A stretch of DNA of 64,000 bases, from NCBI GenBank assembly GCA_963674835.2, contig CAXXKC010000002.1, forward strand, positions 806,001 through 870,000. Reading direction: 5' to 3'. Shown here piece by piece: positions 18,494-27,209 of the stretch. Below the pieces are notes generated by a model. It did not search any database. It had not been told where the DNA came from and worked only from the letters and a program-made list of their open reading frames with translations. The position numbers were made by a program, and so were the translations under genes. The first letter of the stretch is position 1, and every line of letters begins with the position of its first letter. The DNA comes from G963674835 sp963674835. Its GTDB lineage: Bacteria > Planctomycetota > Planctomycetia > Pirellulales > Thermoguttaceae.

Positions 18494-18513
18494 AGTGCGA
18501 CTCGCACTAGAAT
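18494..18513 (+). promoter_or_regulatory. Palindrome overlapping a possible -10 box
   Basis: AGTGCGA (18494-18500) and TCGCACT (18502-18508) are perfect arms around one base. TAGAAT (18508-18513) begins at the last base of the palindrome and lies about 85 bases before the next gene. It could be an operator between -35 and -10, but no clear -35 is visible. Confidence 0.3.
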
Positions 18514-18598
18514 GGGCCGTGCCCGGACGCTATGCTTGGCCGGCTCGGCCGGGCAGGGAGTACCATCTGCGGAACAGCCATTTTGTGAAGGAGCCTCC

Positions 18599-21280
18599 AT
18601 GGCATATCGCATGCTGCACAGCCGTCTGATCCACGCATACCTGTTGCTGGCGGCAACGGCGATCGTACTGCTGACTGATCCGCAGTCCGTCCACGCACAA
18701 ATCACAGGCCAAGCGATCGTCGGACATCCGTTTGGCGTCGGGCATCTGCAAGTTCGGCTCGACAAACGGCAGCGACCCCAGCCGTTGGGATGGGAGGGAC
18801 TTGGCCTTTCTGAGAAGAACGGCCGCGTGCTCTATCCGGCCATCGACCGGCGAACACTGTCACCGTTGGTCAAGGAGCTGCTCGGCCAACTGCCTCTGCG
18901 CGGCGGGCCGGTGCGTGATCTGGCCGGAGGGCTACTCCGTGGACTGGTCCTGGAACCTCCGCAAAAGGTCGAGGTCTTCTTCCTCTTCACCGGCGACGCC
19001 CCGTTGGAACTCACGGTCCAATACCGCGAGCAGGCCACCGGTCAACTCATACCTCAGAACGACCCGCCCCTGCACGACATGCTTCTTCGCCGCTGGTGGG
19101 ACGAGTACACGTCCCGGCCCGGTGCGCTGACGAAAAAAGCCGACTACCCGCCCTTGGTGGAAAACTACTTGCAGGCGATGCTCTCCAGCCGATTGCAGTT
19201 GCCGCTTCCCGAGCAGAAGAGCAACTCGCTTCAGGATCGGCTCGAGCAGCAGCTTGGGTTGGCAATAGGAACCGAGTCGGCGCAGATCGCCATGGAACGC
19301 GACGAAATGCTCGGCAAACTGCCGACCTCGGAGGCCGCCGATCAGCCGTTGCCCAAGGCATTCGACGTGCCGCCTTTGGAACTGCCCGAAGTGGACAAGG
19401 ACGTGAAGGTCGACACGCTGGCATCGCGCGTCCCTGAGGAGTGCTTCTACGTGCGATTCGGCAGCTTTTCGCACTTCCTCTGGTTCCAAGACATGCTGGC
19501 CACCTGGGGCGGCGATCTGCAGAACCTCCTCGCCCTGCGTGGCCTCGATCATCGGATCCGCCAGCGCATGGAGAATCAGTTGGTCCTGCGGAGCACGGCT
19601 CTGGCCAAGCTCCTGGGCGACACCGTGGTCGCCGACGTAGCCATCATCGGTACCGACCTGTATCTGGAGGACGGGGGAGCCTATGGGCTGCTCTTCCTGG
19701 CCAAGAACAGCACCTTGCTGGCCGGCGATCTCAATGGCCAACGCGCCGAGCGGCTTCAGAAGAAAGACGGTGTGACCGAAGAGAAGGTCAAGATCGGCGG
19801 TCGAGACGTGTCGTACTTGTCGACGCCGGATGGCTCCGTGCGATCCTATCACGTGAGCGACGGAAACTACCACTTCGTTACGACATCGAAGACACTCGTA
19901 CAGCGGTTCCTGGAAACCGGCGACGGCAAGAGAGCCCTCGGCTCGTCGGCCGAGTTCCGCTATGCCCGAACGGTCTTGCCCCAGTCGCGGGACGACACCG
20001 TGTTCGTGTACATCTCCGACGCGTTCTTCCGCAACCTGGTCAGCCCGCACTACCAGATCGAGCTGGCTCGGCGCATCCGTTCGCTGGCCGATATCGAGCT
20101 CGTGCAGCTGGCAATGCTGGCGTCCGCCGCCGAGGGCAAGAACGACACCACGATCGAGTCGCTCTCCAACAATGGCTTCCTGCCGCCGAAGTTCGGCCGC
20201 CGACCCGACGGCAGCCAGACGGTGTTGAAGGACGGCAAGGTTTTCGACACGCGGCGTGGCTTCGCGGGCCGGTTTGTGCCGATTCCCGACGTCGAGGTCT
20301 CGTCGGTGACGCCGTCGGAGGTGAGCGACTACGAACAGCTTGCCGATCGTTATCACACCAAGTGGAAGCGGCTCGATCCGATCATCGCCGGCCTCAAGCG
20401 GCACGAGTTACCCGACCGCCGTGAGCGTATCACGATCGATGCGAGGCTCACTCCAGTCGCCAAGGAGAATTACGAGCGGCTCCAACAGTACGTTGGCCCC
20501 GCCGACGAAACCCAACTGGCTCCGATCGAGGGCGACTTGATCGCCTTCGAACTGGTCCGGCCGAACGCCCGAGTATTCGGCGGCTTGCGCGATCTGGGCC
20601 TGCCAGACGATTCGGGCGCCGGAACGTTGCTGTCGGTGGGAACGCTTCGCGACATCGTGGTCGGTTACCTCGGCACCACAGGCTCGTCGCCCTTGCTGGG
20701 CGTCTTGGAATTGGGAATGAGCCCGCCCGACGCCCAAGGCATGTCAGGCACACCGGCCGGGCTGTGGCGGCGGCAGTATGGCCCGATGGCCGTCTACTCA
20801 TTCCAGCCGGACCTGCTCATGAGTGTGACGCCCCAGTTGCGTTTTGAGCCGACCAAGACGGCAGCCCAGCTACGAATTCGCGTGGCCGACCTGACCCAGT
20901 CGGGCGTTCCACCGCTCTTGAACCGGCTCGGATACGTGCGCACACGTGAGACCACGTTGGGCAACCTTCGCCTATTACACCAGATCTCGCAGCAACTGCG
21001 CGTCCCCGGCCCCGACTGCAAGGCGACCGCCGAATCGCTGCTCGACGCGAAGCTCATCTGCCCGTTGGGCGGCCAGTACGTGTACCGCAGTCCGGAGGGC
21101 GCACCGGGGTGCTGGACCTCGACCTTCTTTGAATCGGAAGCCAGCACCCAGGCATCCGTGCCGCCAGGATTCGTCACCCCGCCACTCAACTGGTTCCGCG
21201 GCCTGCTCCTCGACGCCCAACTAGAGCCGAGCACCCTGTCGGTCCACGCCGACGTCGAGATGCAATTGCCGAAGAAATAG
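18599..21280 (+). CDS. Large secreted protein of unknown function (planctomycete type)
   Basis: An 893-residue protein with a signal peptide (LIHAYLLLAATAIVLL then VHAQ). I do not recognise a catalytic family. Visible features are an N-terminal part rich in Arg/Leu/Pro, a central region beginning VPEECFYVRFGSFSHFLWFQD, a repeated pattern of strands with charged loops, and no membrane helix after the signal. The central part recalls the DUF3352-like surface proteins whose sequence tracks score or penalise gene products, but this is weak. ATG 18599 has a strong GAAGGAG 8 bases upstream, so the longer frame from 18512 was not used. It stands alone between the ThiH-like and nuclease-like genes. 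Confidence 0.7.
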   Translation: MAYRMLHSRLIHAYLLLAATAIVLLTDPQSVHAQITGQAIVGHPFGVGHLQVRLDKRQRPQPLGWEGLGLSEKNGRVLYPAIDRRTLSPLVKELLGQLPLRGGPVRDLAGGLLRGLVLEPPQKVEVFFLFTGDAPLELTVQYREQATGQLIPQNDPPLHDMLLRRWWDEYTSRPGALTKKADYPPLVENYLQAMLSSRLQLPLPEQKSNSLQDRLEQQLGLAIGTESAQIAMERDEMLGKLPTSEAADQPLPKAFDVPPLELPEVDKDVKVDTLASRVPEECFYVRFGSFSHFLWFQDMLATWGGDLQNLLALRGLDHRIRQRMENQLVLRSTALAKLLGDTVVADVAIIGTDLYLEDGGAYGLLFLAKNSTLLAGDLNGQRAERLQKKDGVTEEKVKIGGRDVSYLSTPDGSVRSYHVSDGNYHFVTTSKTLVQRFLETGDGKRALGSSAEFRYARTVLPQSRDDTVFVYISDAFFRNLVSPHYQIELARRIRSLADIELVQLAMLASAAEGKNDTTIESLSNNGFLPPKFGRRPDGSQTVLKDGKVFDTRRGFAGRFVPIPDVEVSSVTPSEVSDYEQLADRYHTKWKRLDPIIAGLKRHELPDRRERITIDARLTPVAKENYERLQQYVGPADETQLAPIEGDLIAFELVRPNARVFGGLRDLGLPDDSGAGTLLSVGTLRDIVVGYLGTTGSSPLLGVLELGMSPPDAQGMSGTPAGLWRRQYGPMAVYSFQPDLLMSVTPQLRFEPTKTAAQLRIRVADLTQSGVPPLLNRLGYVRTRETTLGNLRLLHQISQQLRVPGPDCKATAESLLDAKLICPLGGQYVYRSPEGAPGCWTSTFFESEASTQASVPPGFVTPPLNWFRGLLLDAQLEPSTLSVHADVEMQLPKK

Positions 21281-21341
21281 GCACGTACGGATGCCATTCA
21301 AAGCGTTGCATGGTCGCGGCGAGCGCTCGACATGACGCGTA

Positions 21342-22253
21342 TCACTTCGCTCCCTTCGTCTTGAAGCCACCTTCAAATCGAAGACGTGCGACGACAGGAA
21401 AGTGATCGGACGGATAGCGTCCTTCCTTCTCGGTCCGAATGATGGCCGCATTCAACACGCGTGTGTCTTGCGGAACAAATACGTAGTCGATCTTTTCGCC
21501 TGACGTGCGGCCGCCAAAGCCGTTAAACGTGCCAACCACTTTCTCGTCAGGATGAACGACCCGAAAGGAATCCCTGAAGCAAATTGGGCTGCGGTCCTTG
21601 CCAGTGCCCGTCCCTTCCAGATAGGTGACTACGGGATTCTTCTCCCCGGCGTTGAAGTCTCCCGTCAGCACAAATGGGTCCTGATGCTTGCGTTCTTGGA
21701 TCCGTGCTACGATCAATCTGATGCCCTTTTCCCGGGAAGACTGGGACTGATGGTCCAGATGCGTGTTGTACATATAGAAGGCATGGCCCGACTTCTTATC
21801 AATGAGCCTTGCCCATGTACACACACGAATACACGCATTTCCCCAATGGCGGGAAGGTTGTTCCGGTGTCTCCGAAAGCCAGAAGGTCCCCGAGTCGTCC
21901 CGATCCACCTCGAACCGATCATGGCGATACAGGATTGCGGAGTACTCGCCTTCCTGACCGCCGTCTCGCCCCTCACCAATCTCGCCATACTCCGGCAGCG
22001 CTTTTCGCAGGTCGTCGAGCTGGCCGCGAAGTGCTTCCTGCAGGCCTATCACGTCCGGCGAATGCTCGCCAATGACGTCGAAAACAAGTGGTTTCCGGTT
22101 CTTCCACTGGTTCTCACCGTCAGCGGCTGTGCCGTAGCGGATGTTGAAGCTCATCACAGAAACTGCGGCCCCCTCTTCTTCGCTTGCCGCAGAAGAGTTG
22201 CCGACAAACAACAGTGCTACAATCGCCAGGATTAGCAGATTCGTTTTGCTCAT
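21342..22253 (-). CDS. Secreted endonuclease/exonuclease/phosphatase-family protein
   Basis: A 303-residue product with a signal peptide (LLILAIVALLFVGNSSA). The EEP fold motifs appear in order: MSFNIRYG, the metal Glu in GLQEALR, YNTHLDH, LTGDFNAG and the final SDHFPVVARL with the catalytic Asp-His pair. Family members cleave phosphodiester or phosphomonoester bonds in nucleic acids, inositol phosphates or sphingomyelin. Export together with this compact size points to an extracellular phosphodiesterase. AGAGGA precedes ATG 22253, so the longer frame to 22352 was not used. Convergent with the preceding gene. Confidence 0.88.
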   Translation of the reverse strand: MSKTNLLILAIVALLFVGNSSAASEEEGAAVSVMSFNIRYGTAADGENQWKNRKPLVFDVIGEHSPDVIGLQEALRGQLDDLRKALPEYGEIGEGRDGGQEGEYSAILYRHDRFEVDRDDSGTFWLSETPEQPSRHWGNACIRVCTWARLIDKKSGHAFYMYNTHLDHQSQSSREKGIRLIVARIQERKHQDPFVLTGDFNAGEKNPVVTYLEGTGTGKDRSPICFRDSFRVVHPDEKVVGTFNGFGGRTSGEKIDYVFVPQDTRVLNAAIIRTEKEGRYPSDHFPVVARLRFEGGFKTKGAK

Positions 22254-22412
22254 CTCGTGTTCCTCTGTCGAATGGTCGGAATAACGCGGCGGCGAGAACA
22301 CATGGCCGACGGAAGCAAGCCCGCAAGCCATCAGCAGCGAAAACCGGCACACTCCGCCGGCCTCGCCACAACGAAATCACAATTCCCGGGATGGCGGGAA
22401 AACGCCTGTCGC

Positions 22413-24785
22413 TTAGTCGACTTTCCACTCCAGAATCCCACCCGACCAGGGGGCGTCTAGTTGAACCTCCAGTCGCAGGGCGGTGGTTTCGACCGGCTGA
22501 AACGTAACCCGGTTGAACTTGTCCAGCTCCGTCCCATAGGCCGACGCCCCGGTAACCGGCTTCCACTGATCTCCGTCGCGGTACACCAACCGCCACGACT
22601 TCGGCACGCGGCAGTTCTGCTTCACCCGCTCATCGTCGAACCAGTAGACCTCTGCGGCGGAAACCTTCGTCGGCACGGCGAAGCTGTATTGGACCCACTC
22701 CGCCGTCCCACGGTGATCCCACCAGGTAAAACGCGGGATATCCAGATCGCACGAGTTCTTGGGCGTGCTTCCGTCGCCGAGGGCAATCAACGAGTCGCCC
22801 GAGTGGCAATGCGACGCCGAGGGCACGCTCAACTCCATCGGAGTCAGCGGCAGCGACGGCCCGAGCGTGGCCGGATCCAACGTCCGATACAGTTTGCCCT
22901 GCCAACTCGGATCGTTCACTTCCGGCTTGCGCGCTTTGCCATCCTGCCAAACCCACACGTCCATTCGGCCCGGCTCCCGATGGTCCCACGCATAGTACGG
23001 CACGGCGACGATCTTGCGGCCCGCGTGGTCGACGCCTTCCAAAACGGTCACACCGCCCAGCAGGTCCGGCCGAGGATGGGCGACGAACTTCGGATCGCGA
23101 GCCAGGATGACCGGCTGGAGAGAATCGCCATTGTCGACGCCTTCGAAGCAGTAGACGATCGGTCCGCGCTGGACAGCCACCCGGCCGCGGTCTGCCACGA
23201 CGGCCGGATGAGCCTCGATGCGTTGAACGTCCATCGGCAGATTCAACAAGATTGTGTCGCCCGATTGCCACGAACGATTCAGGCACGCATAGCCTTTCTC
23301 GATCGTCGGCGAGGCGAGCTGCTCGCCATTGACGGCGATCGTTGCGCCGTGCGACCAAGCGGGAATTCGCAACCGAATGGTGAATGTCTGGGGTTTGTCC
23401 AGGGCAACGGCCAGCTTAACAGCACCATCCCACGGGTATTGGGTTTCCTGCGTCATTTTGACCTTCGCGTCGCCCAGTGCCACCTCGCCCGTCCCCGCCA
23501 CGTACAGATTGACGTACACCGATTTGCCGTCCTGGGCATACACGTATCCCGGCAGCGAGGGAATCAGCCTCACGACGTTCGTCGGGCAACAGGCACACGG
23601 ATAGAACGGCTGGCGATGGTGCTTGCCCACGCTAGCCAGCGGGTTGACGTAGAAGAAGTGCTCGCCGTCCATTCCGACCCCGGAAAGCACACCGTTGTAC
23701 AGAACCCGCTCCAGCACGTCCGCATACTGGGCGTCGGCGTGCATAAGGTTCATGCGGTGGCTCCACAGGGCCAGCCCGATCGCGGCGCACGTCTCGCAAT
23801 AGGCCGTGGCGTTGGGCAGCTCATAGGCGTCGCCGAATGCTTCGCCTTGGTGCCGGGCGCCGATGCCGCCGGTAACGTACATCTTGCGCTCGACGACGTC
23901 GTCCCAAAGGTGCCCCATCGCGTCGATAAAGCCTTGGTCGCCCGTGTACGCGGCCACGTCGGCAACGCCCGCGTAGAGGTACATGGCCCGCACGGCATGC
24001 CCAACGACCTCCTTCTGCTGCCGAACAGGCACATGGTCCTGACAATACGGGCCAGCGATTTTCCGTTTCGACTCATCGCCGCGGACGTCGAGGAAGAACG
24101 TGGCCAAGTCGAAGTATCGCTTCTCGCCAGTCACCTGGTACAGCTTCACCAGTCCCAGTTCGATCTCCTCGTGGCCCGGAACCCCGGCGCGCTTGCCTGG
24201 CCCAAAGATCCCGTCGATGCAGTCGGCGAAACGGATCGCCACGTCCAGCAAAGTACGCTTGCCGGTCGCGCGGTAATGAGCGGCCGCCGCCTCGAACAGG
24301 TGGCCGGCGCAGTAGAGTTCGTGCTTGGAGGGGAGGTTCGTCCACCGCTTGTCCGGCTCGACGAGTGTGAAATAGGTGTTCAAATAGCCGTCTTCTCGCT
24401 GTGCGGCCGCCATCTTGGCGATGATCTGGTCAATCGTCTTCTCCAACGCCGGATCGGGGTGTTGCGACAGCGAATACGATGCGCCTTCCAACACCTTGTA
24501 CACGTCGGAATCGTTGAAGTAGATGCCCTCGAACTTCCCCTGCATCAGGCCGCCGGCCTTGGCGAAGTTGGCGATCCGCCCAGTCTCCTCGCACCACTTG
24601 AAGTTGTGAGGTAGTGACTTCTGGCGGTTCGTTTCGAGCCGCGGAGCCCAGAAACCATCGCTGAACTTGACCGCCGTAAAAGGTACCGCGGAGAGGCGCC
24701 GATGAGTGGGCTCACCCGCGCGGGCACAGACGCCACAAACCATTACAATCGATGCTGCTAGGCCAAATGCTCGGATGGGTCTCAT
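22413..24785 (-). CDS. Secreted GH127 glycosidase, probable beta-L-arabinofuranosidase
   Basis: A 790-residue enzyme with a signal peptide (FGLAASIVMVCGVCARA). The (alpha/alpha)6 barrel starts at VPFTAVKFSDGFWAPR. The zinc/catalytic site of GH127 is visible as TAYCETCA (zinc Glu and Cys) and PCACCPTN, where the first Cys of the C-C pair is the nucleophile in the characterised Bifidobacterium enzyme. QREDGYLNTYFT is also typical. A C-terminal discoidin-like beta domain (about 680-790, EWVQYSFAVPTKVSAAEVYWF to LRLEVQL) probably binds carbohydrate. AGAGGA lies before ATG 24785. A possible promoter TTGATT-N18-TAGACT lies upstream on the minus strand. It fits release of L-arabinose from plant glycans. 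Confidence 0.9.
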   Translation of the reverse strand: MRPIRAFGLAASIVMVCGVCARAGEPTHRRLSAVPFTAVKFSDGFWAPRLETNRQKSLPHNFKWCEETGRIANFAKAGGLMQGKFEGIYFNDSDVYKVLEGASYSLSQHPDPALEKTIDQIIAKMAAAQREDGYLNTYFTLVEPDKRWTNLPSKHELYCAGHLFEAAAAHYRATGKRTLLDVAIRFADCIDGIFGPGKRAGVPGHEEIELGLVKLYQVTGEKRYFDLATFFLDVRGDESKRKIAGPYCQDHVPVRQQKEVVGHAVRAMYLYAGVADVAAYTGDQGFIDAMGHLWDDVVERKMYVTGGIGARHQGEAFGDAYELPNATAYCETCAAIGLALWSHRMNLMHADAQYADVLERVLYNGVLSGVGMDGEHFFYVNPLASVGKHHRQPFYPCACCPTNVVRLIPSLPGYVYAQDGKSVYVNLYVAGTGEVALGDAKVKMTQETQYPWDGAVKLAVALDKPQTFTIRLRIPAWSHGATIAVNGEQLASPTIEKGYACLNRSWQSGDTILLNLPMDVQRIEAHPAVVADRGRVAVQRGPIVYCFEGVDNGDSLQPVILARDPKFVAHPRPDLLGGVTVLEGVDHAGRKIVAVPYYAWDHREPGRMDVWVWQDGKARKPEVNDPSWQGKLYRTLDPATLGPSLPLTPMELSVPSASHCHSGDSLIALGDGSTPKNSCDLDIPRFTWWDHRGTAEWVQYSFAVPTKVSAAEVYWFDDERVKQNCRVPKSWRLVYRDGDQWKPVTGASAYGTELDKFNRVTFQPVETTALRLEVQLDAPWSGGILEWKVD

Positions 24786-24850
24786 GAGGATCCTCTCGCG
24801 GGTGATTGTCGTTTGCCCCAAGTCTAGCCAGGGCAACGTACGCAAATCAA

Positions 24851-24880
24851 CTCACCCCCCTCTTCCTGCAGGGAAGGGTG
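24851..24880. repeat. C/G-rich hairpin repeat (CTCACCCCC type)
   Basis: CTCACCCCCCTCTTCCTGCA followed by GGGAAGGGTG forms an imperfect hairpin. It shares the start CTCACCCCC and the CTGCA loop with the hairpin at 44486-44519, so the two are probably copies of one intergenic repeat. Confidence 0.45.
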
Positions 24881-24992
24881 GGCCTAGTCGCACATCGACA
24901 TCTGAGCCGCTAGAATAGGTGGATACTGGCTGTCGACAGCGGCCGTGCCTGAGCACTGCCAACGCGTCAATGCAAACCGTCTCCTCTCCACG

Positions 24993-25307
24993 ATGAATTC
25001 CACCGCCGCTGTGCCCGACTCCGATCCCCGTCTGCTCCGGCTCGCCCCCGAAGACAACATCTGCGCTGTCACATCAACCGTCGAGGCGGGCGAAACAGTG
25101 CAGATCGAAGGCCGAGCGGTGCAAGTCCCCATACGCGTTCCCATGGGCCACAAGATCGCCATCGCCGTCATCCCGGCGGGCCAGCCCGTGCGCAAATACG
25201 GCCTGCCGATCGGCACGGCGGCGCAGCGGATTCGGCCGGGTGACTACGTCCACACGCACAACCTCAGAAGCAGCTATCTTCCCACGTTTACGCTCAGCCG
25301 CGAGTGA
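24993..25307 (+). CDS. UxaA-family hydro-lyase small (SAF-domain) subunit
   Basis: A 104-residue protein corresponding to the N-terminal SAF domain of altronate/galactarate dehydratases. Visible are LAPEDNICAVTSTVEAGE, the conserved VPMGHKIAI (the G-H-K motif of the family) and the end PGDYVHTHNLRS (the V-H-x-H-N motif). In E. coli UxaA this domain is fused to the catalytic part; here it is a separate gene 16 bp before the large subunit, and the two together equal the usual UxaA length. ATG 24993 is favoured over an upstream GTG because the SAF domain begins just after it. Confidence 0.88.
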   Translation: MNSTAAVPDSDPRLLRLAPEDNICAVTSTVEAGETVQIEGRAVQVPIRVPMGHKIAIAVIPAGQPVRKYGLPIGTAAQRIRPGDYVHTHNLRSSYLPTFTLSRE

Positions 25308-25323
25308 ATCGCGAGATCGCACG

Positions 25324-26514
25324 ATGAGAGGCTTCCTCAGATCCGACGGCCGCAAGGGCATCCGCAACCTCGTAGTGGTTGCCTATCTCGTTGAGTGCGC
25401 CCACCATGTCGCGCAGGAGATCGCTCTGCCTTGTCGCGATCGCGGTGTGCATCTGGTCGGCTTCTCCGGATGCTACCCGAGCGTGTACGCCGACCGCATA
25501 ATGACACAACTTTGCCTGCATCCCAACGTCGGCGCGGTACTCCTGGTCTCGCTCGGTTGCGAGAGCTTCGATCGCTACCGTCTCGAACGGATCGTCGGTG
25601 CCTCCGGGCGTCCGGTCTGCGCTCTGGTGATCCAGGACTCGGGTGGAACCGCAGCCGCCGTCGCCCGAGGGCGATCCTGGGTGGAAGAGGCGATCGGGCG
25701 GCTTCAGCAGACACAGCCCGTGCCGATGGACGTCCAGGAATTGGTCGTGGGAACCATCTGCGGAGGCTCCGACGCCACCAGCGGCCTCTCGGCCAATCCG
25801 GCGGCTGGCCGCGCCTTCGATCTCCTCGTCCAGCAAGGGACAACCGCCATCTTCGAAGAAACCGGCGAATTGATCGGTTGCGAGCAACTCATGGCCCAGC
25901 GAGCGGTCACGCCCGAGCTGGGTCGAGAAGTTGTCGCCGCTGTGGCCAAGGCGGCCCGCTACTACGCCACCCTCGGCCACGGCAGCTTCGCGCCGGGTAA
26001 CGCCGACGGAGGGCTCACGACGATCGAGGAAAAATCGCTCGGCGCCTACTGCAAGAGCGGGCAATCGCCCATCTCGGGCCTGCTCAAGCCGGGAGACCTG
26101 CCGCCGCACGGCGGCTTGTACCTCTTGGATGTCGTGCCCGATGGGGAGGTCCGTTTCGGGTTTCCCAATATCTGCGACAACGCCGAGATCGTCGAGCTGA
26201 TCGCTTGCGGCTGCCACACGATCATGTTCACGACCGGACGCGGATCGGTGGTCGGCTCGGCCATCGCGCCGGTGGTCAAAATCTGCGCCAATCCGGAGAC
26301 CTACCGCCGCATGCCCGACGACATGGACGTCGACGCTGGCCGTATTCTCGAAGGTCGGGCCACCTTGGAAGAAGTCGGCCGCGAGATCTGCACACTGGTT
26401 CTGGATGTGGCCGACGGTCGGCCCACAGCCTCGGAAGCACTGTGGCATCAGGAGTTCGTGCTTACCTATAAATCGTTTGAACCGATCGGCCCCGCATGTT
26501 TGCCCGGAGTGTAG
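25324..26514 (+). CDS. UxaA-family altronate/galactarate dehydratase, large subunit
   Basis: A 396-residue catalytic part of the UxaA/GarD family, which removes water from sugar acids using iron. It opens with MRGFLRSDGRKGIRN and contains VGTICGGSDATSGLSANPAAG and ETGELIGCE, both characteristic. The later FTTGRGSVVGSAIAPVVKICANPETY is the conserved C-terminal core. With the preceding SAF subunit it should form one dehydratase. The substrate could be altronate, galactarate or a related uronic-acid derivative. The context of glycan-degrading genes supports uronate use. No kinase or KDG aldolase is in the window. Confidence 0.9.
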   Translation: MRGFLRSDGRKGIRNLVVVAYLVECAHHVAQEIALPCRDRGVHLVGFSGCYPSVYADRIMTQLCLHPNVGAVLLVSLGCESFDRYRLERIVGASGRPVCALVIQDSGGTAAAVARGRSWVEEAIGRLQQTQPVPMDVQELVVGTICGGSDATSGLSANPAAGRAFDLLVQQGTTAIFEETGELIGCEQLMAQRAVTPELGREVVAAVAKAARYYATLGHGSFAPGNADGGLTTIEEKSLGAYCKSGQSPISGLLKPGDLPPHGGLYLLDVVPDGEVRFGFPNICDNAEIVELIACGCHTIMFTTGRGSVVGSAIAPVVKICANPETYRRMPDDMDVDAGRILEGRATLEEVGREICTLVLDVADGRPTASEALWHQEFVLTYKSFEPIGPACLPGV

Positions 26515-26569
26515 CCCCGCCGACCGCGGCTGTGCCAAGGCAAGTCACCCTGTCCCGTTCGATACAACC

Positions 26570-27175
26570 ATGATCTCCCAGCGATCCTGCTACGCGGTGG
26601 TTCTCGTGGCGTTCCTGTTGGGCCTCGCCGCGATCGGCTGCCAGGAGGCAGACAATCCTACGGCCGAACGATCCGACACACCAACCGTGACACAACCGCA
26701 CACGGCGAGCGACGACACGGGCTCGCCGAAACGTGTCGAGCGCCATTGCGAGCTAATCCTCCTGAACCCCGGATCCGGCACCCCTTCCAAAACGACGGAA
26801 GCAAAGAAAACCGACGACGAGTTCCTCACCAAGCTCCACCAGTACGAACGAGACCACGAGCCTGCCAAGGTCCAGCCGGGCGTGGAACAGTTCAAGCGAC
26901 TGCATCACCCGATTCCGGACGCAGTCAAGCAGGCCATGCACAAACACAACATCTGCAATTACACTGTATACCTAGCACTGGTCCGCGATGAGTATTACGC
27001 AGTGAGGAATTACGAATACTCGGGAACCGACTACCAGGCCGACATGGCCGGCTTGGAAAGGGATCCCGACTATCGGCAGTGGCGCGACGCTTGGGAGGCC
27101 TGCCAGGTCACCATGCTGCCCCTGTCGGCGAATCAATGGTGGGCCCCCATGCAAGAAATCGGCCATGTCGATTGA
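26570..27175 (+). CDS. Putative lipoprotein of unknown function
   Basis: A 201-residue protein with a lipoprotein signal (VVLVAFLLGLAAIGCQ; the Cys after I-G is the likely lipidation site). After a Thr/Ser/Asp-rich linker comes a mostly helical, acidic region with YYAVRNYEYSGTDYQADMAG and a C-terminal WRDAWEACQV. The pattern (methyl- or DUF4440-like small protein ending near W-x-x-x-x-x-C) resembles the L-rhamnose mutarotase (RhaM) fold, which commonly contains Y-x-x-H-H and W..M segments, but the key residues are not clear, so this is only a suggestion. It lies just before the DUF4091 gene, overlapping no other feature. Confidence 0.6.
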   Translation: MISQRSCYAVVLVAFLLGLAAIGCQEADNPTAERSDTPTVTQPHTASDDTGSPKRVERHCELILLNPGSGTPSKTTEAKKTDDEFLTKLHQYERDHEPAKVQPGVEQFKRLHHPIPDAVKQAMHKHNICNYTVYLALVRDEYYAVRNYEYSGTDYQADMAGLERDPDYRQWRDAWEACQVTMLPLSANQWWAPMQEIGHVD

Positions 27176-27209
27176 GATAATCGCAGCAATCCGAGGGAGA
27201 CTGAGAGTA

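Larger units (their letters stand above)
18148..18598. other. 451-bp intergenic region with two palindromes
   Basis: Upstream of both the ThiH-like gene (minus) and the 893-residue protein (plus). It holds the long inverted repeat at 18431-18493 and a short palindrome next to it. The open frames inside have no recognisable protein. Confidence 0.5.

Noticed and set aside
18932..20404. 490-codon minus-strand frame inside the 893-residue protein gene
   Set aside because: No signal, no start site and low-complexity composition; it is an antisense shadow.
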